Shown: positions 18,365 through 27,716, numbered from the stretch's first letter. The stretch is 64,000 nt of DNA from Marinospirillum minutulum DSM 6287 (GCF_000422325.1 NZ_AULO01000008.1:62001-126000); one strand, 5' to 3'. A program made the numbers and translations. Notes: generated by a model from the sequence alone, not told the origin.

Positions 18365-20173
18365 TTAAGCAACTGTTGATTTTTTATTACTTAAATTAGG
18401 AGGATTTTCTAGATCAGTAATTAAACTAATTAATGAGCCAGATAACTCAGCTACTAAACTATTGCCTTTAACCTGCTTGGCTTCTTGTTTTATAAGACTA
18501 AGGCGACTTGCTATGTCTTTAGATGAGCCTAGGCTAGCTGAACTTGAATCTATGGCTGCAACTGAAATACTCATTAAACTAAAAAAACGCTTTTCACCAA
18601 AGCGGTCTTCAGCCCAAATACCTAAGTTATCTAAATCATCTGGATTATAAAAGGTTTCTCTAAACTGAATAAATTCTTGCAATATATTAGCAATGCTTTC
18701 TTGCCAATTGGTGCTTCTAAAAATAACAACATAATCATCACCACCTACATGCCCAACAAAATCTACTTCTGGATGACTGTGTTTTTTAAGCAACTTGGCA
18801 AGGTAAATTAATATCTCATCGCCTTTGGCATAACCGTATTGGTCGTTGTAAGGCTTGAAGTTGTCTAAATCAAAATAGCAGGCAACAAAGTCTTTTTTGT
18901 TTCTAATAAGCTGATCTATCTGTTCTTGAATTAACAGGTTTCCTGGCAAACCTGTTAAGGGGTTAGAGTTTTGAGCACTTTTAAGCTGTAGCTCGGTTAT
19001 CATTTTTAATAAATCAATGACTTGCCCTATACCAAAATAGTAGCCATTTTCAGTAATAACAAAGTCTTCTTCTAAATGACTTCGATTCCTTTGCGTTATC
19101 ATTTGGCTTACTTTTTCCAGCCGAATATGGCGTTCAACTTGAATAAAATTTTCATCTAAAATTTGACTGACAGGTTTTTTAACGTATAAATCACGACCAA
19201 ATGGCTTGCTTAATTTTTGCAATAACCGTGAACGCTTAACAATACCTATAGGTACGCCTTCAGAAACAACCGCAACTGAAAACCAGTGTTCATTTTCATC
19301 AAAAATGGTTGCAACTTCTTCTACTAGCATTTCTGGTGTTACTGCTGGTATATCAAGCTTTAACTGACCAATTTGACCTTGCTCTTTATAAACTTCTCGC
19401 CCTTCCTTTATTTGCTTCCAAACATTTTTTGCTGTTTTGCTAAGTTCATGCCTAGGTTCTGGATTAGGTCGTGCAAAATAATAGCCTTGCAAATAGTCCA
19501 CACCAATTTCTGACAGGGTTTCAAACTCTTGGCGTGTTTCTATTCCTTCAGCAATGACCTGACTTTTTACAGCCCTAGCAATTTCTACAATTGAACGAAC
19601 AAAGTCCCTTTTGACCTTATCTTTCTCTATTCCTGAAATAAAATGCCGGTCAATTTTTACGTATTCTGGCTGCACTTCTGACCAAAGCCTTAGACTAGAA
19701 TAACCTGCACCTAAATCATCTAGGGCAATAGAAAAGCCTTCACCCTGATAGTGCTTTACTGCATGGCACATTAAGGCGTAATCATCGGTTGGGGAGTGTT
19801 CGGTTATTTCAATAACCACCTGCTCGGGTCTTAAACCAAAGTTATTAATTAAATCCAGGGTTAACCCTTTGTAATGGTCTGGCTGTAGAAGTGTTTCAGG
19901 TGTGATATTGATAAAAAGCTTGCCTGGTAGCTGCTGCTGGGTAAATTGCTCAATTGCTTTTCTACGGCAGATGCTTTCTAAAGCAAATAGCTGTTGTTGT
20001 CGCTTGGCTTCACTAAAAAGCTGAATAGGACTGCATAAGGTGCTGTCTGCTGGTCCTCTGCTTAAAGCTTCGTAAGCAAAGATAGCTTGCCCATTAGCGG
20101 TAATAATGGGCTGGAAGTGGATGTTAATTTTTTGTGCTGCAAGGATGCTTAACAACTCATCTGTTTTTGCCAT
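18365..20173 (-). CDS. EAL-CBS-GGDEF cyclic-di-GMP protein
   Basis: A soluble 602-residue protein with an EAL phosphodiesterase first (about 15-255), a pair of CBS domains (about 275-400) and a GGDEF domain last (about 435-580). EAL catalytic signatures are intact: YEALSRGP, NITPETL, EITEHS, DDLGAGYSSL, VKIDRHF and AEGIETRQE. The cyclase signature is altered to GGDDY (about 474-478), and no RxxD inhibitory site lies five residues before it, so the cyclase half may be weak or regulatory. The net expected activity is c-di-GMP breakdown, possibly tuned by nucleotides at the CBS pair. It lies 30 bases upstream of the chemoreceptor on the same strand. Confidence 0.9.
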   Translation of the reverse strand: MAKTDELLSILAAQKINIHFQPIITANGQAIFAYEALSRGPADSTLCSPIQLFSEAKRQQQLFALESICRRKAIEQFTQQQLPGKLFINITPETLLQPDHYKGLTLDLINNFGLRPEQVVIEITEHSPTDDYALMCHAVKHYQGEGFSIALDDLGAGYSSLRLWSEVQPEYVKIDRHFISGIEKDKVKRDFVRSIVEIARAVKSQVIAEGIETRQEFETLSEIGVDYLQGYYFARPNPEPRHELSKTAKNVWKQIKEGREVYKEQGQIGQLKLDIPAVTPEMLVEEVATIFDENEHWFSVAVVSEGVPIGIVKRSRLLQKLSKPFGRDLYVKKPVSQILDENFIQVERHIRLEKVSQMITQRNRSHLEEDFVITENGYYFGIGQVIDLLKMITELQLKSAQNSNPLTGLPGNLLIQEQIDQLIRNKKDFVACYFDLDNFKPYNDQYGYAKGDEILIYLAKLLKKHSHPEVDFVGHVGGDDYVVIFRSTNWQESIANILQEFIQFRETFYNPDDLDNLGIWAEDRFGEKRFFSLMSISVAAIDSSSASLGSSKDIASRLSLIKQEAKQVKGNSLVAELSGSLISLITDLENPPNLSNKKSTVA

Positions 20174-20342
20174 TCAGTATAATCTCCAAGAAATCTGCCT
20201 AGTGGTTAACTAGGCTTTGGAAGTATTACACCAGCCAAAAATGACAAAATGACGACAAACTAAAAATTAGGTTGCTAGCTTGTATTTGCAATTTATTTTT
20301 GCTCAGTCCACTCTGTAGTTATAGGGAAATATGTTAGTCGTT

Positions 20343-20364
20343 AGACAAAATCTAAGGATTGTCT
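20343..20364. promoter_or_regulatory. Inverted repeat upstream of the EctB-like gene
   Basis: AGACAA and TTGTCT form a perfect 6 bp inverted repeat with a 10-base spacer, ending 22 bases before the ATG. The spacing of half-sites (about 16 bases centre to centre) is unusual but could fit a dimeric repressor. It is a candidate operator for the catabolic cluster. No regulator gene of the DoeX/AsnC or EnuR type lies nearby. Confidence 0.35.
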
Positions 20365-20386
20365 TGTTTATTCTCAGGAGGCTGCC

Positions 20387-21625
20387 ATGACTATATTTGA
20401 ACGCTATGAATCCAATGTGCGCGGTTATAGCCGTACCTGGCCAGTGGTGTTTGATAAAGCACTTAATGCCAAGCAGTGGGATGTAGACGGTAACGAATAT
20501 ATTGATTTTTTTAGTGGTGCTGGGGTGCTTAACTTTGGCCATAACAACCCTAAAATACGCCAAGCAATCATAGGTTACCTAGAAGCAGAAGGCGTAACCC
20601 ATAGCTTAGATATGCATAGTCGCTCAAAAGAACAATTTATAGAGCGCTTTGTAGAAACCATTCTTAAACCTCGAAAAATGGACTATAAACTTCAGTTCAC
20701 CGGCCCTACTGGCACTAACGTAGTAGAAGCTGCTTTAAAGCTAGCTCGCAAAGTCACAGGCAGACGCGATGTAGTCGCTTTTACTGATGGTTTTCATGGT
20801 ATGACTTTAGGTGCTTTAGCCTGTACGGGAAACCAAAAATTTCATCAAGCCGCAGGGGTAGATTTAAACAATGTTATCCGCGTACCCTTTGATGGTTACC
20901 TAGGTGAAGGTGTCGATACGCTTGAAGCTCTGCGCCGTTCATTAGCAGATACTTCAAGTGGTGTTAACCCGCCAGCTGCTTTTATTTTAGAAACCATTCA
21001 AGCCGAAGGTGGCATAAATGTAGCCAGTAAAGAATGGCTAGAAGCAGTTCAAAAATTGGCTAAAGACTACGGCAGTCTGCTTATTGTGGACGATATTCAA
21101 GCAGCCGTTGGGCGTACTGGTAGCTACTTTAGCTTTGAAAACTTAGGCATAGAGCCCGACTTAATATGCCTTGCTAAAGGTATTGGTGGCTATGGCATTC
21201 CTATGGGTGTACTACTTATCAAGCCCGAGCTAGACCAATGGCAACCAGGTGAGCATACAGGTACTTTCCGTGGGCAAAACCTTTCTTTTGTTGCGGGAAC
21301 AGCCGCCCTAGACTATTTTGAAAACGATGCGTTTTTATCTGAAGTGCGACGCAAAGGTGAATTTACCGAAGACCGTTTAGCGAAAATGATTCAAAGTGCT
21401 AAGGTAGATATTGAACTACGTGGCTGCGGTATGATTCATGGCTTAGATATGAGTACAGGTGAACAGGCAGCAACGGTGGTTGCTAAAGCTTTTGAGCAGA
21501 ATTTAATTATTCCTACTTGTGGGCCTAATGGTCGAGTCGTCAAAGTCATGCCGCCTTTAACCATAGAAGATGAAAACCTTATTGAAGGTTTAGCCAGATT
21601 AGAAAAGGTAATCACTGCCTTATGA
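20387..21625 (+). CDS. Class III aminotransferase, EctB/DoeD family (2,4-diaminobutyrate transaminase-like)
   Basis: A PLP-dependent transaminase of 412 residues. The N-terminus (ERYESNVRGYSRTWPVVF) and the segments DFFSGAGVLNFGHNNP, LQFTGPTGTNVVEAALKLAR and GFHGMTLGALACTGN closely follow the EctB pattern. The PLP-binding Lys is in CLAKGIGGYG, and the Asp that contacts the pyridine nitrogen is in IVDDIQAAVGRTG. EctB makes diaminobutyrate from aspartate semialdehyde; DoeD runs the reverse step in ectoine breakdown. With a DoeA-like gene behind it and no ectA or ectC nearby, a catabolic DoeD-like role is more likely. CAGGAGG gives a strong ribosome site. Confidence 0.85.
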   Translation: MTIFERYESNVRGYSRTWPVVFDKALNAKQWDVDGNEYIDFFSGAGVLNFGHNNPKIRQAIIGYLEAEGVTHSLDMHSRSKEQFIERFVETILKPRKMDYKLQFTGPTGTNVVEAALKLARKVTGRRDVVAFTDGFHGMTLGALACTGNQKFHQAAGVDLNNVIRVPFDGYLGEGVDTLEALRRSLADTSSGVNPPAAFILETIQAEGGINVASKEWLEAVQKLAKDYGSLLIVDDIQAAVGRTGSYFSFENLGIEPDLICLAKGIGGYGIPMGVLLIKPELDQWQPGEHTGTFRGQNLSFVAGTAALDYFENDAFLSEVRRKGEFTEDRLAKMIQSAKVDIELRGCGMIHGLDMSTGEQAATVVAKAFEQNLIIPTCGPNGRVVKVMPPLTIEDENLIEGLARLEKVITAL

Positions 21626-21643
21626 TATTTTCTCCAAGCTAAA

Positions 21644-21663
21644 AAGCGAGCGCAAGCTCGCTT
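21644..21663 (+). other. Stem-loop with GCAA tetraloop in the transaminase-hydrolase gap
   Basis: AAGCGAGC and GCTCGCTT form an 8 bp stem closed by GCAA, a stable GNRA tetraloop. Only a short pyrimidine run (CCTTTTC) follows, so it is a weak terminator at best. It could attenuate transcription or protect the upstream message. Confidence 0.55.
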
Positions 21664-21683
21664 CCTTTTCAAGGAGCTTTGTC

Positions 21684-22850
21684 ATGCGCGATAACCCTAA
21701 CCTTTGCTTTCCCTTAGCTGAATACAAACGCCGATTAACCGAGTTACGGTGTCGTATGCAAGAACGCCTACTCGATGCTGTGGTAATTTCTGACCCAGAA
21801 AATCTTTTTTACCTTACCGGCCACCAAACCTCGGGCTATTCTTATTTTCAAGCGTTAGTTGTACCGCTTGAAGGTGAACCAATTTCCATAACGCGTGAAC
21901 TAGAAGCATCTAATATGGTGCATAGAACCTGGGTAGAAGAAGCTCGCTGCTACTCTGATACGGGCGATGCAATACAAGAATTATTCAATATTATTAAAGA
22001 CTTAGGTCTAGAGCATAAATACATTGGCTATGAGCGTAATAGCTACTTCTTTCCTGCTTATCAGCAAGACCGTTTTCATTATCACATGCAAACGGGTACA
22101 GGTAACCTGCTTGATTGTTATGGCATTGTTGAAGAAGGGCGTATTTGCAAATCGGAAGCTGAAATAGAGTTAATGCGCACCGCTGCCCAAGTAACTGAAG
22201 CAGGTATGCAGGCTGGCATAGCGGCTATTAAAGAAGGTACCACAGAAAATGATATAGCAGCAGCGGCTTGTGCTGCCATGTTTAGTGCAGGCGGTGAATA
22301 CCCTGCCGTTTTGCCTTATATCACCTCAGGGCCAAGAACCATGATAGGCCACGCCACTTGGGAAGGGCGTACTATTCAAGCCGGTGAGCATGTATTTTTA
22401 GAAATGGCTGGTTGTGTTAAGCGTTACCATACCGCCATGATGCGTACCGTATTACTAGATGAGAAAAGTGCTGCCATGCAGGCTGCTGAAGCAACTATGC
22501 AAGAAGCTTTAGATGCCGCCCATCAGCTTATTCGGCCAGGGGTGATGGTTACGGATATAGACAAGTGCGTGCGTGACATTATTTGTCGAAATGAAGTCGG
22601 TGCTAGCCTAGTGACTCGAGCTGGTTACTCTATCGGTATAGCCTTTGCACCTAGCTGGGATGAGGGCTATATCATGAGCTTAAAACAAGGTGATGAAACC
22701 GTGCTTAGACCCGGTATGACCTTTCACTTATTACCTTGGATGTGGGGTGTAGAAGGGGATAAAACCTGTGGTATTTCCGACACTATTTTAGTCAATGAAA
22801 CAGGGTGTGAGTCCTTTTTCACCCTGCCTAGAGAAATGACTGTAGTTTAA
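21684..22850 (+). CDS. M24-fold amide hydrolase, ectoine hydrolase (DoeA/EutD)-like
   Basis: A 388-residue creatinase/prolidase-fold protein. The N-terminal creatinase domain has the family phrase VVISDPENLFYLTGHQTSGY. The C-terminal pita-bread domain has VFLEMAGCVKRYHTAMMRTV and GMTFHLLPWMWG, which match ectoine hydrolases. The Asp ligand expected in metal-dependent M24 peptidases is replaced in VFLEMAG, so it is likely metal-independent, as creatinase is. DoeA opens the ectoine ring to N-acetyl-diaminobutyrate. It follows the EctB-like gene by 58 bases on the same strand. The exact substrate could be ectoine, hydroxyectoine or a related cyclic or N-acyl compound. Confidence 0.8.
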   Translation: MRDNPNLCFPLAEYKRRLTELRCRMQERLLDAVVISDPENLFYLTGHQTSGYSYFQALVVPLEGEPISITRELEASNMVHRTWVEEARCYSDTGDAIQELFNIIKDLGLEHKYIGYERNSYFFPAYQQDRFHYHMQTGTGNLLDCYGIVEEGRICKSEAEIELMRTAAQVTEAGMQAGIAAIKEGTTENDIAAAACAAMFSAGGEYPAVLPYITSGPRTMIGHATWEGRTIQAGEHVFLEMAGCVKRYHTAMMRTVLLDEKSAAMQAAEATMQEALDAAHQLIRPGVMVTDIDKCVRDIICRNEVGASLVTRAGYSIGIAFAPSWDEGYIMSLKQGDETVLRPGMTFHLLPWMWGVEGDKTCGISDTILVNETGCESFFTLPREMTVV

Positions 22851-22860
22851 AGTATTAACA

Positions 22861-22881
22861 GCAAGGGGTTATTCCCCTTGC
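22861..22881. terminator. Stem-loop between convergent genes
   Basis: GCAAGGGG and CCCCTTGC form a perfect 8 bp stem with a five-base loop, lying between the hydrolase and aldehyde dehydrogenase genes and overlapping the latter's stop codon. No U-run follows on either strand, so termination may depend on other factors. Confidence 0.5.
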
Positions 22882-24230
22882 CAAACTTGTTGCGAGTTCA
22901 CAAATTCACGAATTCCTTGCGGTCCTAACTCTTTGCCATAGCCAGAGCGTTTAATACCCCCTGATGGCAAACGTGCATCACTTTTTACTATGCCATTTAT
23001 GGCTACCTGTCCTGCTTCAAAACGCGCTGCAAGTTTTGCTCCTCTTGCTGATGCAGTCCAAATACTAGCACCTAAGCCATAGTCCGTGGCATTAGCAACT
23101 TTAAAGGCTTCATCAACATCTTTAACGGCTCTAACCGCTGCCACTGGCCCAAAGGTTTCTTCAGTAAAAGCGGCCGCATCCAAAGGGACATCCGTTAGCA
23201 AAGTAACTGGATAAAAAGAACCTGGACCTTCAGGAATTTCACCTCCTATTACACACTGAGCACCCTTGTTAATGGAATCTTGCACTTGCCTATGTAATTC
23301 ATCACGTAGCCCTGACCTGGCAAGCGGGCCAATGTCTGTACTGGTTTGGGTTGGGTCGCCTACTTTTAATTTAGCTAGGCGCTGGGTTAGTTTTTCAACA
23401 AATTCGGCATAAACACTTTGCTCAACCAAGAGTCTTTTTGCTGCAATGCAAGATTGTCCTGCACAAATAAAGCGTGAAGTCGCTAGCACATCCACTGCCT
23501 TATCTAAGTCTGCATCAGCTAAAACTATGGCTGGGTCAGAACCACCTAACTCTAAAACAGCAGGTTTTATTTCTGAGGCAGCAATAGCAGCAACTTTTTT
23601 ACCACCGCCAGTAGAACCAGTAAAAGACACTGCGTTAATACGTGGGTCACGAATCATCTTTTCAGCTTGTTCATGATCGGTAATAACTGTTTGTAATACA
23701 CCCTCGGGTACTCCTGCCTCTATAAAAGCTTGCTCTATTGCTTCTGCACAACCGGGAACATGAGAATCATGCTTTAAAATAACGGTATTACCTGCCATTA
23801 AAGCAGGGGCAAAAACACGCGTTGCCAACCAGTAGGGTGAATTCCAAGGTAAAATACCTAGCACCGTGCCTAGCGGTAAGTATTGCAGCCAGCTGCGTTT
23901 GGCATCAGAAGGAATTTCTTGAGGCGCCAAATAGGTTTCGGCATAGTCTGCATAATGTTCACAACCACTGGCTGATTTTTCCACTTCACCATCAGCTTCA
24001 ACAACTGGCTTACCCATTTCTTCAGTCATTAAAGCACTGTGTTTGTTACTTGCCTTGCGTAATACAGCAGCCACTTTTCGTAAGTAGTTGCCTCGCTCCG
24101 CAAAACTTAAAGCTCGCCAATATTGGTAAGCTTGAGCTGCATTTTCTAGTTTTTGCTCTAAACGGTCTTTATCACACAAAGGAACTTGGCGAACCACTTC
24201 ACCCGTGGCTGGATTAATAACATCAAGCAT
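22869..24230 (-). CDS. NAD(P)-dependent semialdehyde dehydrogenase (succinate/aspartate semialdehyde type)
   Basis: An aldehyde dehydrogenase of 453 residues. It has the NAD-site segment PWNSPYWLATRVFAPALMAGNTVILKH (shown in part), the FTGSTGGGKKVA loop, the general-base Glu in LELGGSDPAIVL and the catalytic Cys in FICAGQSCIAAKRL. The class is GabD-like. Beside DoeD- and DoeA-like genes it most plausibly oxidises aspartate semialdehyde to aspartate, the DoeC role. ATG at 24230 is chosen because GGAGGT stands five bases before it; the GTG at 24242 overlaps that site. It lies downstream of the amidohydrolase on the same strand and converges with the DoeA-like gene. Confidence 0.85.
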   Translation of the reverse strand: MLDVINPATGEVVRQVPLCDKDRLEQKLENAAQAYQYWRALSFAERGNYLRKVAAVLRKASNKHSALMTEEMGKPVVEADGEVEKSASGCEHYADYAETYLAPQEIPSDAKRSWLQYLPLGTVLGILPWNSPYWLATRVFAPALMAGNTVILKHDSHVPGCAEAIEQAFIEAGVPEGVLQTVITDHEQAEKMIRDPRINAVSFTGSTGGGKKVAAIAASEIKPAVLELGGSDPAIVLADADLDKAVDVLATSRFICAGQSCIAAKRLLVEQSVYAEFVEKLTQRLAKLKVGDPTQTSTDIGPLARSGLRDELHRQVQDSINKGAQCVIGGEIPEGPGSFYPVTLLTDVPLDAAAFTEETFGPVAAVRAVKDVDEAFKVANATDYGLGASIWTASARGAKLAARFEAGQVAINGIVKSDARLPSGGIKRSGYGKELGPQGIREFVNSQQVWQGE

Positions 24231-24275
24231 AATGACCTCCACAACTGCAAAATAAAAAACTGCAACAAATGAAGC

Positions 24276-25526
24276 CTAGCTAGGCTGTTTAAGCAAAGTA
24301 CCTGTTTTCCACACATGAGTAATATTGCTGGTTTTTAATAAGACTTTAATATCGGTAATAGGATTTTTTGAAACAGCACATAAGTCAGCATCCCAACCTA
24401 CTTTAATTTGCCCTGCTTTGGGTGCTTGTGGCCCTAAGGTTAAAGGTGCCGTGGCAGTGGCTGACTCAATTGCTTGTAAGGGTGTCATGCCATCATCAAC
24501 CAACAGCTTTAGCTCTAAGGCATGTTCACCCCAACGTAAGGGCGTATCATCACCTGAGGTTAGAGTGTCCGTTCCCGCAGCAATGGTTACACCTTTTTGA
24601 ATGGCTAAAGAAACGGCTTCTTGGTGTCTATCAGCGGTCATTAAAAGCTTTTTCCAAGCGTAATCGGGTAAACCATGTTGTTTGGCATAATCCATATTGC
24701 GGATTTTAACTGAACGAGTTGTCACCAAAATAGCGCCTGCTTCTAACATCGCATCAGCGGCTTCTTCATCTAAAAAAGTACCGTGTTCAATGGTTTTAAC
24801 CCCGTTTCTTAGGGCTGCCATAATGCCAGCTTTACCATGGCAGTGAGCAGCTACAATACGCTCAGCCCTGGCTGCTTCTTCCACCATAGTGCAAATTTCT
24901 ATATCGCTAAATTGCTGATGCATGGGGTCATCATATTCAGTTAAGGTACCGCCAGAAGCACAGATTTTAATCAGCTTAGCGTTTTTACGTAGCTGTAAAC
25001 GTACAGCCCTTAATGCGCCGGTTACTCCATCGCAGGTATGTAGCCAGCCATCACGTTGGGCTAAATCTGCTACACAACCTAAGGAATAGTTATGTAAATC
25101 GGCATGGCCACCCGTAGGAGAGATTAAATCGCCAGCGGCATAAACGTGTGGCCCTATTGCATTACCTTCGTTAATAACCCGGGCAAGGTAAACCCCAAAA
25201 CCGCCGACTTCTCTAATACTGGTAAAGCCAGCATTAATCGCACGCTGAGCATCAGCCACAGAACGCGCCGCAGCAACAGGCACAGGCACATCTATAGCGG
25301 CAGCAAGCGCTGGGGTTTGCATACCTGTAAAGTGAGTGTGGCAATCCCACATGCCGGGCATAAGCACAGGCACGTGTAAATCTTCACCCGTTATAGTAGG
25401 TGCGTCAGCTTGAGGGCCAACCCATTCAATTAAGCCATCGGTAATTATCACCGCCCAATCAGCCAAGGGTTCGCCAGCACCAGGAATCAGTAAATCTGCA
25501 AAAATGCGTTGTTTGTTTTTAGTCAT
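24276..25526 (-). CDS. Amidohydrolase-family metal-dependent hydrolase
   Basis: A 416-residue amidohydrolase of the imidazolonepropionase/prolidase-like group. Metal ligands are visible as MWDCHTHF (HxH), a Lys in LIKICASGG, His in VAAHCHGKAG and IEHGTFLDEE, and Asp in AAGTDTLTSGDD. No signal peptide is seen, so it is probably cytoplasmic. Substrate unknown; relatives cleave Xaa-Pro dipeptides, N-acyl amino acids or cyclic amides. It is the first gene of the minus-strand half of the catabolic island. No DoeB-type deacetylase is visible, so it could do the deacylation step, which is inference only. Confidence 0.8.
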   Translation of the reverse strand: MTKNKQRIFADLLIPGAGEPLADWAVIITDGLIEWVGPQADAPTITGEDLHVPVLMPGMWDCHTHFTGMQTPALAAAIDVPVPVAAARSVADAQRAINAGFTSIREVGGFGVYLARVINEGNAIGPHVYAAGDLISPTGGHADLHNYSLGCVADLAQRDGWLHTCDGVTGALRAVRLQLRKNAKLIKICASGGTLTEYDDPMHQQFSDIEICTMVEEAARAERIVAAHCHGKAGIMAALRNGVKTIEHGTFLDEEAADAMLEAGAILVTTRSVKIRNMDYAKQHGLPDYAWKKLLMTADRHQEAVSLAIQKGVTIAAGTDTLTSGDDTPLRWGEHALELKLLVDDGMTPLQAIESATATAPLTLGPQAPKAGQIKVGWDADLCAVSKNPITDIKVLLKTSNITHVWKTGTLLKQPS

Positions 25527-25682
25527 AAACTCACCCTAGCTAGAACAAACTGAAGAAGCAAGTTTACTTAGCAAAGCAAAAAATCTATTTAATCTGCTTA
25601 TTTAATTCTTACAATTTTTATTATTAGCAAATGCTTATTAAATCTAACTAATCAATACTTTTTATACTAGAACACAGATGTA

Positions 25683-25711
25683 TTGACGGCTTTAGATTTT
25701 ATTGGTTTAGT
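25683..25711 (+). promoter_or_regulatory. Possible sigma-70 promoter for the second chemoreceptor
   Basis: TTGACG, a 17-base spacer and TTTAGT (4 of 6) lie about 45 bases before the chemoreceptor ATG, in AT-rich DNA between divergent genes. No convincing flagellar sigma-28 site was seen. Confidence 0.3.
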
Positions 25712-25755
25712 AAGCTACTAAAAATTACAATCTGCACTATAAAGGAATATTTCTA

Positions 25756-27681
25756 ATGCTTAGCAAGCTTTCAATGGTTCAACGTCTGCTTTTAGTTATC
25801 CTAACGCCTATCTTTTTAGGTTTCTTAATTCTGGGTTGGCTTATTACTCAGCAACTGAATTCTAGTTTACCACCGCTAATTGAAAATGCTGCCAGTGAGC
25901 AGGTACAAGCTAGGGGTGCTGAAATTACACGTTGGTTAGAAGGTTACCAAAAATGGTTAAGGTCTTTAGCCACGGCTCAAGAATTAAAAAATGTAACCAA
26001 CCTTGAAGACCTAGTGCCTTGGCTGGCTTTACAAAGAGGTAAAGATGAAGCGGTTGAAAACCTTTATTTTGCTAACTTAAATGGTGATGCTGTTATTCAT
26101 AATGGTGTTCTTGCCAATGTAGGTAGCCGTTCTTACTTTAATGAGCTGGTGCGTAAAGGCAGTAAGCAAAGCCTGCTAACCAATCCACTTATCTCTATTT
26201 CTAGTGGCAACCCTATAGCCGTACTAGGCGAAGTTGTTAAAGACGCTCAGGGTAAACGTATTGGTATGTTGGGTATTGCATTAACCATGAATGAGCTTTC
26301 TAGTATTGCTAATAATTTAGAAATGGGTAAAGGCAGTTATGGTTGGGTGGTTGATGGTGAAGGTATTTTAGTGGCACACCCCTCCCCAAACGCTCGCATG
26401 AAAATTAATGTAACCGAAGGTGATAAAAGCGGTTATACCGGTCTTAGTGAACTAGGAAAACTATTTATTCAAGGTAAATCAGGGATAGGTGATATTCTTA
26501 ATTTACAACAAGAACCAGTCACCATGGTTTGGCATCCTATTCCTAATACACCTAACTGGACAGTGGGTGTTAGCGTTCCTAAAAAAGTTTTTACTGCCAC
26601 CACCACTAGCTTATTACAAAAAATCACCCTAGTAATTCTGTTTGTAGTTATAGCTCTAGCGCTAATTATTTTTATTGTGGCTCGTCAACAAGTTTTGCCT
26701 ATTCGCAGCATGGCCAAGCGTATGCATGAAATAGCTAAAGGTGAGGCCGATTTAACTCAAACTTTGAAAATTAACAGGCAAGATGAGCTAGGTGAACTTG
26801 CTAAAGGGTTTAACCAGTTTGTTGAGCGCATACGCGAATTAATACAAAACATAGGCAATACCGCACAACAACTTTCAGCCAGCGCTAATCAGGTTGAAAG
26901 CAGCAGCCACTCTATGGGTAAAGCCATGAACAACCAACAAGCTGAGGTTGATCAAATAGCTGTGGCCATGAATGAGCTAGTAGCAACCGTTGAAGAAGTT
27001 GCTCGCCATGCTCAAGATGCTTCAGATGCAGCACAAACAGGTGGCACAGAAGCTGCTTCAGGTACCGAGCAGGTACAAGCTGTAATAGCCTCCATTAAAG
27101 AACAAGCAGAGGTAATTAACGAAACGGCCATTGAAATTGAAAACTTGCAAGAGTCAGGTAAGCAAATTGGCGAAGTAATGACTGTTATTCGTGGTGTTGC
27201 AGAGCAAACTAACCTACTTGCTTTAAACGCAGCCATTGAAGCAGCGCGTGCCGGTGAAGCTGGCCGAGGCTTTGCTGTAGTGGCAGACGAAGTAAGGACA
27301 CTTGCTGCACGTACGCATGAATCAACAGAACAAATTCAAACCACAATAGACGAGTTGTTAAAACACATCACTCGAGCTGTCACAGCTATGCATACCAGCA
27401 GTGAAGGCAGCCAACGAACCGTTGCTAATGCTGAAAATGCTGGTCAGGCTTTAGTAAGTATTAACCAAGCCATCGACAATATTGAAGGCATGAATATTCA
27501 AATAGCTTCTGCTACTCAACAACAAAGCAGTACCGTTGATGAGTTGAACCGCAACCTTGAACGAATTGTAGAGTTAAGCAGTTCAACTAGCCACAGCTCA
27601 CACGAAGTAGCTAACAGTGGCACCCAACTCAGCCAGCTAGCAGCTGAATTACAAAAACTGGTTGGACGCTTTAAAGTGTAA
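25756..27681 (+). CDS. Methyl-accepting chemotaxis protein with dCache-type sensor
   Basis: An intact 641-residue chemoreceptor. TM1 (about 10-30) is followed by a periplasmic double-Cache-like domain of about 250 residues, with segments such as [15 protein letters not shown] and [17 protein letters not shown] that match dCache ligand pockets. TM2 (about 290-312) is followed by HAMP and the signalling domain, whose tip reads [21 protein letters not shown] and then [12 protein letters not shown]. The C-terminus has no CheR-docking pentapeptide. AAGGAA precedes the ATG. dCache receptors usually sense amino acids or organic acids. Location beside the catabolic cluster suggests taxis toward its substrate, but this is unproven. 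Confidence 0.92.
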   Translation: MLSKLSMVQRLLLVILTPIFLGFLILGWLITQQLNSSLPPLIENAASEQVQARGAEITRWLEGYQKWLRSLATAQELKNVTNLEDLVPWLALQRGKDEAVENLYFANLNGDAVIHNGVLANVGSRSYFNELVRKGSKQSLLTNPLISISSGNPIAVLGEVVKDAQGKRIGMLGIALTMNELSSIANNLEMGKGSYGWVVDGEGILVAHPSPNARMKINVTEGDKSGYTGLSELGKLFIQGKSGIGDILNLQQEPVTMVWHPIPNTPNWTVGVSVPKKVFTATTTSLLQKITLVILFVVIALALIIFIVARQQVLPIRSMAKRMHEIAKGEADLTQTLKINRQDELGELAKGFNQFVERIRELIQNIGNTAQQLSASANQVESSSHSMGKAMNNQQAEVDQIAVAMNELVATVEEVARHAQDASDAAQTGGTEAASGTEQVQAVIASIKEQAEVINETAIEIENLQESGKQIGEVMTVIRGVAEQTNLLALNAAIEAARAGEAGRGFAVVADEVRTLAARTHESTEQIQTTIDELLKHITRAVTAMHTSSEGSQRTVANAENAGQALVSINQAIDNIEGMNIQIASATQQQSSTVDELNRNLERIVELSSSTSHSSHEVANSGTQLSQLAAELQKLVGRFKV

Positions 27682-27685
27682 ATTT

Positions 27686-27716
27686 AAAAAGCCCAGTTCA
27701 TAAACTGGGCTTTTTT
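27686..27716. terminator. Bidirectional Rho-independent terminator
   Basis: GCCCAGTT and AACTGGGC form a perfect 8 bp stem with a four-base loop, flanked by A5 on the left and T6 on the right. It lies between the convergent chemoreceptor and uvrB genes and can serve both. Confidence 0.9.

Noticed and set aside
20196-20216. GCCTAG/CTAGGC inverted repeat before the EAL-CBS-GGDEF gene
   Set aside because: Only 6 bp, built on a tetramer that is common throughout the window, so it may be chance.
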